DNA of 64,000 nucleotides, from assembly GCF_001983995.1 (NCBI RefSeq), contig NZ_CP019450.1:1178001-1242000 (forward strand), in the 5' to 3' direction. A model generated the notes under the pieces. It searched no databases, had not been told where the DNA came from, and saw only the letters and a program-made list of their open reading frames with translations. Made by a program: the position numbers and the translations under genes. This DNA comes from Halioglobus japonicus. Its GTDB lineage: Bacteria; Pseudomonadota; Gammaproteobacteria; Pseudomonadales; Halieaceae. This document shows, one piece after another, positions 58,560 through 64,000 of this stretch (the first letter of the stretch is position 1; every line of letters begins with the position of its first letter).

Positions 58560-58909
58560 CTGGCGCGCAGTCTATCACAAGGTTGCTGTTGGTCGGTTTT
58601 CAAAAGGGGAAATGAATAATGGGGAAAACAGAGTTTTCCCCATCCAGGTCTCACATCGAGAGTTATTATTATTTCTAAGGTGCTGTTATTTTTATAGACA
58701 CTTATCAAAACATGGTTTTGTTAAATGCCCAATCGCTCATAACTGTAAAAAGTTACAACCAAGGCAAAGGCCGACAATATCGCTAGCCAAACCCTACCTG
58801 TGGGATTTTATTGTTATGAAATTGAAGGGGAAGAAGTTCTTCCCCATCCAGGTCCATAGTGATAAGTATTATTGTTATTAACGCATCTGTTATTTTTATT
58901 GGTGATGCG
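58560..58909 (-). ncRNA. Predicted CrcZ-like Hfq-decoy small RNA
   Basis: No convincing gene lies in this gap. From the predicted sigma54 start the minus strand has five tracts of (A-purine-any)n triplets: 58886-58900 (5 triplets), 58868-58879 (4), 58807-58815 (3), 58682-58693 (4) and 58662-58676 (5), the pattern bound by the Hfq distal face and by Hfq/Crc. Two hairpins share the lead-in GACCTGGATGGGGAA: 58827-58845 and 58621-58641. Pseudomonas CrcZ also lies between cbrB and pcnB, is driven by CbrB and sigma54, and has repeated A-rich motifs. No strong terminator is seen, so the 3' end is uncertain and read-through into pcnB is possible. Identity as CrcZ-like is inference. Confidence 0.6.
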
Positions 58910-58919
58910 CGCCTTAAAC

Positions 58920-58935
58920 TGCAGTTGCTGTGCCA
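58920..58935 (-). promoter_or_regulatory. Sigma54 promoter of the predicted small RNA
   Basis: On the minus strand TGGCAC-N5-CTGCA, with GG and GC exactly ten bases apart; start expected near 58909. The form equals the sigma54 element before the TorF-type porin gene. Confidence 0.75.
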
Positions 58936-59010
58936 GCTTTTGAAATAATGTTTAAAAACAATGACTTAGTTTTTTTTAGTGAAGGCTATGATACCCCTTT
59001 CATCCGTGTT

Positions 59011-59063
59011 TGTTACCTTAATACCCCGGCATTCGTAACCACATAGGGGTAGGGTAACGTTAC
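59011..59063. promoter_or_regulatory. CbrB-type activator sites upstream of the predicted small RNA
   Basis: TGTTAC (59011-59016), 18 bases, GTAACC (59035-59040), then the palindrome GTAACGTTAC (59054-59063). They lie about 80-140 bases before the sigma54 element, the normal distance for an enhancer protein. CbrB is encoded next door and binds TGTTAC-like half-sites in Pseudomonas as recalled; here it is inference. Confidence 0.6.
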
Positions 59064-59066
59064 GTT

Positions 59067-60500
59067 TCAGGACTGAGCGGCGGTTTTTCTGCGTCGAGGG
59101 GTGTTACCCGCCTTGCTTCTGGGGATGCCAAAGCGCTGGCGACGCTCCCAGAGACACTTTCGACTGACCCCGAGCTTCTGTGCCAGCTCGGTCTCGCTCA
59201 TCGAGTCCTGGTGCTCCAGGACGAAGCGCTGGAAGTAGTCTTCCAGGGAGAGGTCTTCCTGGGGTTCGCTGGCTGATCTGGTGCGGGGAGCAGGGGTGGC
59301 AGCAATGCCCTCCTGGCCGCGAATGCGATTGATGTTCACCAGCTCCAGATCGATACCCAGGCTTTCGTTGTCGATTTCGGTGCCACTACTGAGGACGACA
59401 GCGCGCTCGATGGCATGCTCAAGCTCGCGGACGTTGCCTGGCCACTGGTAGGTGGTTATAGCCTGAATGGCCTTGGGAGCGAGCTGCATGGCCGGTCGGC
59501 CCAGCTTTTGTACCTGCGACTGCACCATACTCTCGGCCAGATGGAGAATATCCTTGCCGCGCTCGCGCAGTGGGGGCAGTGACAGGCGCAGGACATTAAT
59601 TCGGTAGTAAAGGTCCTGGCGGAATTGGCCCTCGGCGGAAAGCTGCTGCAGGTTGCGGTGGGTGGCGCAAATCAGGCGCACGTTGACTTTGCGTGAGTGC
59701 ACAGAGCCGATTCGGCGGATCTCGCCTTCCTGAATAAAGCGCAGCAAGCGGGCCTGTGCCTCCATGGGCAGTTCGCCAATTTCATCGAGGAACAGGGTGC
59801 CGCCATCAGCGGCTTCGATGAGACCCATGCGACTGGTGTTCGCCCCGGTAAACGCACCCTTCTCGTAGCCAAACAGCTCGGATTCGATCAGCGTGTCGGG
59901 GATGGCGGCACAGTTCACCGAGATCAGCGTTTTCTCGGCTCGGCTGCTGCGCTGATGGACGCTGCGAGCCACCAGTTCCTTGCCTGTGCCGGTCTCGCCC
60001 AGTACCAGCACGGTCGATTCAGTGGGTGCGAAACGCTCGATATGCTCGAACAGGGTGAGCATAGCGGGGCAGTTGCCAATAATGCCAGTGATGCCAGCGG
60101 CGTTGCTCGCCCGGCGCTGGCTCTCTTTCTCCCGCTCAGCGCGTGCGGTGGGATGATCGGCAATAATTCGCTCCACGGCGCTGATCATATCGGCGTGATC
60201 AAAGGGCTTGGCGATATAGTCGACTGCGCCCATACGCATGGAGTCCACTGCGGAGCGCAGGCTGGCATAGCTGGTCATAATCAGCACGGGCACATCGCCG
60301 GCCTTCTTGATAAGGTCGGTGCCGGGTGCGCCGGGCAGGCGTAAGTCGCTGATAATTAGGTCAAAATCCTCAAAGTTGAACTCTGCCTCGGCCTGTTGGA
60401 CCGAGCCGGCCTCACTGACCTCGTAGTTGCTCCGTTCGAGCAAGCGGCGCAAGGCAGTACGAATAACACTTTCGTCTTCAACAACGAGAATTTGCTGCAT
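59067..60500 (-). CDS. cbrB: Sigma54-dependent response regulator CbrB
   Basis: 477 residues, the length of Pseudomonas CbrB. Receiver domain with phospho-acceptor Asp52 (IISDLRLPG); AAA+ domain with Walker A GETGTGKE at 168-175 and the sigma54-contact GAFTGA at 215-220; C-terminal Fis-type HTH ([20 protein letters not shown]). It answers the CbrA kinase on a changing carbon/nitrogen balance and drives sigma54 promoters. An 89-base gap separates it from cbrA. Symbol assigned from family plus conserved order gluQ-cbrXAB-pcnB. Confidence 0.93.
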   Translation of the reverse strand: MQQILVVEDESVIRTALRRLLERSNYEVSEAGSVQQAEAEFNFEDFDLIISDLRLPGAPGTDLIKKAGDVPVLIMTSYASLRSAVDSMRMGAVDYIAKPFDHADMISAVERIIADHPTARAEREKESQRRASNAAGITGIIGNCPAMLTLFEHIERFAPTESTVLVLGETGTGKELVARSVHQRSSRAEKTLISVNCAAIPDTLIESELFGYEKGAFTGANTSRMGLIEAADGGTLFLDEIGELPMEAQARLLRFIQEGEIRRIGSVHSRKVNVRLICATHRNLQQLSAEGQFRQDLYYRINVLRLSLPPLRERGKDILHLAESMVQSQVQKLGRPAMQLAPKAIQAITTYQWPGNVRELEHAIERAVVLSSGTEIDNESLGIDLELVNINRIRGQEGIAATPAPRTRSASEPQEDLSLEDYFQRFVLEHQDSMSETELAQKLGVSRKCLWERRQRFGIPRSKAGNTPRRRKTAAQS

Positions 60501-60589
60501 GGGTTGTTACCTGTTGTGTACAACTGACACAACATACTCCTAGCGCGGCCAAGTTGCCAGCTTGTGGGGGGTTAAAGTGTGGGCGAGAG

Positions 60590-63544
60590 TTACATATCGA
60601 ACTGGCTACCGTAACTGCTGGTAGCAAGCTTGAGCGTAAAGCGAGTGCCGGGATGAGGGCCCTCCTGGAGGGGGCTGGTGAGCTGCACAGAGCCGCCCAG
60701 GTCGTCCATGATGCTGTATACGAGGGCAAGTCCCAGGCCGGTGCCGGCGCCGGGATCCTTGGTGGTGAAGAAGGGGTCGAACACCTGGTTTTGCAGCTCT
60801 GCTGGGATCCCGCTGCCGTTGTCGTCGACATCCACGAGGATGTGTTCGCCGCGGGTATAGGCCTGTACCTGAATGTGCCCCTCATCGTCACAGGCATCCC
60901 GCGCATTGCCAATCAGATTGACGAACACCTGCAGCAGGCGCTGGCTGTCGCCCAGCACCACCAGCTCCCGGTCGCAGTGGTTGGTGTAGCGCACCTGGCG
61001 GGCATCCCGGTCCAGCGACAGCAGGTGGATGGCCTCATCGATACAGTCGGCGAGATTGCAGGGACCCAGCTCAATGGATTCGTTGCTCGAGCCTGCGTGG
61101 GAAAAGTTGACCAGCGACTCCACGATTTTAGTGACCCGGTCGGTCTGCTTGAGAATATCCTGGGCGGTGAGGGCTATCTCTTCGGGATCGTCCGCATATT
61201 CCAGATTCTGGGCCAGGCATGCGATACCTGTGACCGGATTGCCGATCTCGTGGGCGACCCCGGCGGCCAGGCGACCGATCGACGCCAGCCGCTCGTTGTG
61301 TAACAGTTCTGCCTCGAGGCGTTCGTAGGCGGTAATGTCCTCCACCAGAATAACGGTGTCGCCACCGGCGGCGCTGGTTTTGTGCAGGCTAACCCAGCGC
61401 GGGTCGGTGGGGTCGGTGGTGATTTCGGCACTGAGCACAGTATCGTCCTCGCTGCGTTGGAAGTCGGCCAGCAGCGCCTGCCAGGGATCGGGCAGGGTTG
61501 TCAGTAGCGAGCCCTGTACATCGTCGGCAGTGACCTCTGTCAGGTCTTCCATGGCCGCGTTCCACATCAGCATTTCACCGTCAGTGCCGATAGAGCACAC
61601 CCCGATGGGCAGCTTGTCCAGTGTCTCCCGGTAGCGCCGTCGCAGTTTATCCAGATCGGCGGCGAGGCCGGTGAACTGGACCTGACCTGAATCCAGGTTG
61701 CGTTCGATCAGGTTGATATCTTCGGTGCCGCTGTCCACGAATGGGATGGCCTGCTCGATAATAGTGTGGGCCACGGAGGGGCCCAGCAACCCGGAGAGGT
61801 TTGCTTCAATACGCCGGCGCAGCCGACGCAAGGCGTAGGGACGGTTCTCGTCCTCCTCAAAATGGAGTTCTGCCAGGGCGCGTTGCACCTCGTCGGCTGC
61901 CGCCTTTTCGCCCAGCACCGGCGCCAGTTGCTCACTGAATCCGGCGGCAGACGCCAGTGGCAGGATCTGTCGAGTGGGGCGGGCCAGCTCATCCATCGCG
62001 CAGATTTCCGCCGCAATACGCTCATCAGCGGTCGGTTCGGTAAGCAGTGATACCGCTGCAAACAATGCCACGTTAAAGCCCAGTGACAGGATGGTGACCA
62101 TGGCCCACATGCTGACTCTGTCTGCGGCCATGGAGGGAAACAGGGCGTCGAGGATTTGGGGGTCGCCAAGAATGGCGGGCATCATAATCAGTGCCAGCCA
62201 CACGCCCAGGCCGCCGGCGAGCCCGGCCAGCAGGCCGCGGCGATTAGCCCTTGGCCAGTGCGGTGTGGCAATGATGCCAGGCAAAAATTGCAGCGTACCG
62301 GAAAAGGCCACCAGTGCCAGGGCGGTCAGGTTCTGGCTGTCGTCGAGCCCCAGGTAAAACCCGTAACCCGCCAGGATAAGCACGACGATGAATACTCTGC
62401 GGATATGTCGCAGCGGCCGATAGATATCGGCTTCTTCAGCTAACTTGAGCAGGCCATAGGGCAGGATCAGGTGGTTGAGGCACATATTGGCCAGCGCCAG
62501 GGTGGTCACCACAATCGTCGCGGTGGCCGCCGACAAGGTAGCGATAAAGGCCATGATCGATACATTGGGCAGGTTTAGATACTGGCCGATGGCAATCCCG
62601 GAGTAGGCCATGGGTATGGGGTGTTCCAGCATCATGCCACCCCAGGCCAGCGGTAAAACCGGCAGGCTCAGGCACATCAGGTACAGCGGGACACCCCAGG
62701 AGGCCGTGTACAGGTGCTTGCTCTCGGTGTTCTCGGCAAACATCATGTGGAATATGTGGGGCATGCACACTGCGCCGGCAAAAAATACCAAGAGCAGGGT
62801 GTGGGCGTTTTCAAAGCTCAGCTGGGTCGTGAGTTGCTGGCGAACAGGCGGGTATTCCCGCAGCCATTGGGCGAGATCGTCAGGACCGCTGAACAGCTGA
62901 TAAATCACCGCGAACATAACGCCCAGCAGGGCCAGTAACTTGACCAGTGACTCGAACGCCATCGCGGTTACCAGGCCGGTATTGCGGCGCCGGGATGAGG
63001 CGTGCCCGGTGCCGAACAGGATCGCAAACAGGGTAATCACAATGCACACCATGAGCGCCACCGAGATCTGCGGAAAACCGGAATGAGCTTCGCCAGCACC
63101 GAAGCCTGATAAATAGTGCACACTGTCGCTGACCACCTGAATTTGCAGGGCCAACAGCGGCAGCATGGCCAGGCTCATCGTGATGGTAATCGCGGCGCCC
63201 ACCCGCGAGCTGCGGAAGCGGAAAACCAGCATGTCGGCCAGAGACGCGAGTTGATAAACCCGCGACAGGCGCAGAATAGGTACGAGTATCAGGGTGCCCA
63301 GCAGAAAGACCAGGCCCGCGCCGCAGTAATACAGCAGGAAGTTGTAGCCGTAACGATAGGCCACTTCGATCACCACGTTGCTGCTCATGACGCCGGCAAA
63401 CACACCGAGTGATAGCACGTAGGTGAGCGGATGATGAGTGACGGCGCGGGGAATAATCTGCCGCTCTGCCAGGTGCGCAATGGCAAATAGCAGCGACAGG
63501 TAGCACGCTACCAGAACCAGTATTTCAGTGAGGCTAAAGGTCAT
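60590..63544 (-). CDS. cbrA: Sensor histidine kinase CbrA with SLC5-type transporter domain
   Basis: About 984 residues, matching Pseudomonas CbrA. Residues 1 to about 500 form a sodium/solute symporter-like (SLC5/PutP) membrane domain with some 13 helices. Then come a linker, a PAS domain (TLDKLPIGVCSIGTDGEMLM), HisKA with phospho-His in GVAHEIGNP near 765, and HATPase motifs (NLIGNARDA, DNGSGIP, GAGTGLGLALV). In Pseudomonas it transports histidine and signals to CbrB. ATG (MTFSLTEI) lies inside the last codons of cbrX, an 11-base overlap. A longer open frame was rejected for that reason. Confidence 0.93.
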   Translation of the reverse strand: MTFSLTEILVLVACYLSLLFAIAHLAERQIIPRAVTHHPLTYVLSLGVFAGVMSSNVVIEVAYRYGYNFLLYYCGAGLVFLLGTLILVPILRLSRVYQLASLADMLVFRFRSSRVGAAITITMSLAMLPLLALQIQVVSDSVHYLSGFGAGEAHSGFPQISVALMVCIVITLFAILFGTGHASSRRRNTGLVTAMAFESLVKLLALLGVMFAVIYQLFSGPDDLAQWLREYPPVRQQLTTQLSFENAHTLLLVFFAGAVCMPHIFHMMFAENTESKHLYTASWGVPLYLMCLSLPVLPLAWGGMMLEHPIPMAYSGIAIGQYLNLPNVSIMAFIATLSAATATIVVTTLALANMCLNHLILPYGLLKLAEEADIYRPLRHIRRVFIVVLILAGYGFYLGLDDSQNLTALALVAFSGTLQFLPGIIATPHWPRANRRGLLAGLAGGLGVWLALIMMPAILGDPQILDALFPSMAADRVSMWAMVTILSLGFNVALFAAVSLLTEPTADERIAAEICAMDELARPTRQILPLASAAGFSEQLAPVLGEKAAADEVQRALAELHFEEDENRPYALRRLRRRIEANLSGLLGPSVAHTIIEQAIPFVDSGTEDINLIERNLDSGQVQFTGLAADLDKLRRRYRETLDKLPIGVCSIGTDGEMLMWNAAMEDLTEVTADDVQGSLLTTLPDPWQALLADFQRSEDDTVLSAEITTDPTDPRWVSLHKTSAAGGDTVILVEDITAYERLEAELLHNERLASIGRLAAGVAHEIGNPVTGIACLAQNLEYADDPEEIALTAQDILKQTDRVTKIVESLVNFSHAGSSNESIELGPCNLADCIDEAIHLLSLDRDARQVRYTNHCDRELVVLGDSQRLLQVFVNLIGNARDACDDEGHIQVQAYTRGEHILVDVDDNGSGIPAELQNQVFDPFFTTKDPGAGTGLGLALVYSIMDDLGGSVQLTSPLQEGPHPGTRFTLKLATSSYGSQFDM

Positions 63545-63710
63545 CACCCTGCCTCGGTCGCTGGGCCAGCCAGGCGACCAACACGATGGCACTCCACACC
63601 AGGTACGGGCGCAGCCATGCGCTGAAATCGCTGGTTAGCCAGTCGGTAATAAAAGGGAAGCACACCAACAGGACAGCAATAGCCAGCAGCAGAGTGCGTT
63701 GGATGTACAT
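63534..63710 (-). CDS. cbrX: Small membrane protein CbrX upstream of cbrA
   Basis: 58 codons, too short for most gene lists: MYIQRTLLLAIAVLLVCFPF, then TDWLTSDFSAWLRPYLVW and an end in LAQRPRQGDDL. Two hydrophobic segments are expected in the membrane. It overlaps the start of cbrA, as does the CbrX small ORF of Pseudomonas putida (recalled), where coupled translation is needed for cbrA expression. No sequence likeness could be checked. Confidence 0.78.
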   Translation of the reverse strand: MYIQRTLLLAIAVLLVCFPFITDWLTSDFSAWLRPYLVWSAIVLVAWLAQRPRQGDDL

Positions 63711-63789
63711 GGTGCGGCGGTGTCCCTGTGGTTGAGAGCCTGGGGGGTTACCCGGGCGATACTACGCGGGCGGGGCAGGTCGGTAAAGC

Positions 63790-64000
63790 TCAGGCCGTCG
63801 GCAGTTGTGCGGCGGGTAGGTCCATTACCCCGGGAATCGCGCCCGGCTGCCAGTGCTGACAGGCGTAGTCGAGAATCTCTCGTGGCGAGCCTGCGTCTGC
63901 CGGCGGTGCACTCTGGTGCAGAAATGCCAGTGCCTGGCGCAGGTTGTGTGCGGCCCGGTCGCCATCAAGGGCAGGCGCGTGATTCTGTTTGCTGTATTTC
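63790..64000 (-). CDS. gluQ: Glutamyl-Q tRNA(Asp) synthetase, C-terminal part
   Basis: About 70 residues of the C-terminus; the gene continues past the right edge. KYSKQNHAPAL at the start of the visible part corresponds to the KMSKS-like loop of GluQ (usually KLSKQNHAPAL), and the rest (LRQALAFLHQ... EILDYACQHWQPGAIPG) is the short helical tail of this family, without the anticodon-binding domain of GltX. It glutamylates queuosine in tRNA(Asp). The place before cbrXAB is as in Pseudomonas. Confidence 0.9.
   Translation of the reverse strand, partial: KYSKQNHAPALDGDRAAHNLRQALAFLHQSAPPADAGSPREILDYACQHWQPGAIPGVMDLPAAQLPTA

Noticed and set aside
58612..58881. Plus-strand 89-codon frame in the cbrB-pcnB gap
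   Set aside because: Composition is AT-rich and it is antisense to the sigma54 transcript; the residues repeat because the DNA hairpin module is duplicated, not because of a protein repeat.

Overview
The window is a dense, roughly 58-60% GC piece of a gammaproteobacterial chromosome. Gene order resembles Pseudomonas in several places (gluQ-cbrXAB-pcnB-folK-panBC, argH/hemCDXY, fabAB, lptM-lysA-dapF-DUF484-xerC). The lipoprotein families, the TorF-type porin next to glnK-amtB, a P450 and FadIJ-type beta-oxidation genes fit a marine Cellvibrionales/Halieaceae-like (OM60/NOR5) bacterium better than Pseudomonas. That placement is inference from content, not from a search.

Layout. 0-9 kb: 5' end of murA (minus), a GH3 hexosaminidase, two lipoproteins (DUF4136, DUF3080), then a five-gene operon of a LolA-like carrier, two FtsX-type permeases, a LolD-like ATPase and a beta-barrel protein. 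9-16 kb: a GST-like gene, cytochrome c5, an RND efflux pair, an internally deleted TolB/TPR pseudogene and a lipoprotein. 16-26.5 kb: rep, a thiolase plus FadJ pair, an M32 carboxypeptidase, a cytochrome P450 behind a TetR-type palindrome, yifB and ubiK. 26.5-30 kb: a nitrogen-control block with NtrC-like sites and sigma54 promoters ahead of a TorF-type porin, glnK and amtB, followed by a second P-II gene with its own sigma70 promoter. 30-43.5 kb: a HAD phosphatase, xerC, DUF484, dapF, lysA, lptM, cyaY, a DUF3187 protein, argH, hemCDXY, fabB and fabA. 43.6-49.5 kb: manC/algA, galU, algC and pgi for sugar-nucleotide supply, with an inverted-repeat element ahead of pgi. 49.6-54 kb: ispB, rplU-rpmA, obgE and proB. 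54-64 kb, all on minus: gluQ, cbrX, cbrA, cbrB, a non-coding gap, pcnB, folK, a deoxynucleoside kinase, panB and panC.

The most interesting locus is the 538-base gap between cbrB and pcnB. On the minus strand it has half-sites of TGTTAC type, a sigma54 -24/-12 element, and then a predicted RNA with five A-rich (ARN)n tracts and a duplicated hairpin module. This is the position and design of Pseudomonas CrcZ, the Hfq/Crc decoy RNA, with no evident sequence likeness otherwise. A near-perfect palindrome of the same half-site and spacing (N18) lies between panB and panC.

Five genes (GST-like, hemX, galU, algC, panC) are each broken by one missing base in a G or C run. All five lesions have the same sign and context, so homopolymer undercalling in the assembly is more likely than five real pseudogenes. 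No tRNA, rRNA, CRISPR array or complete insertion sequence was recognised.
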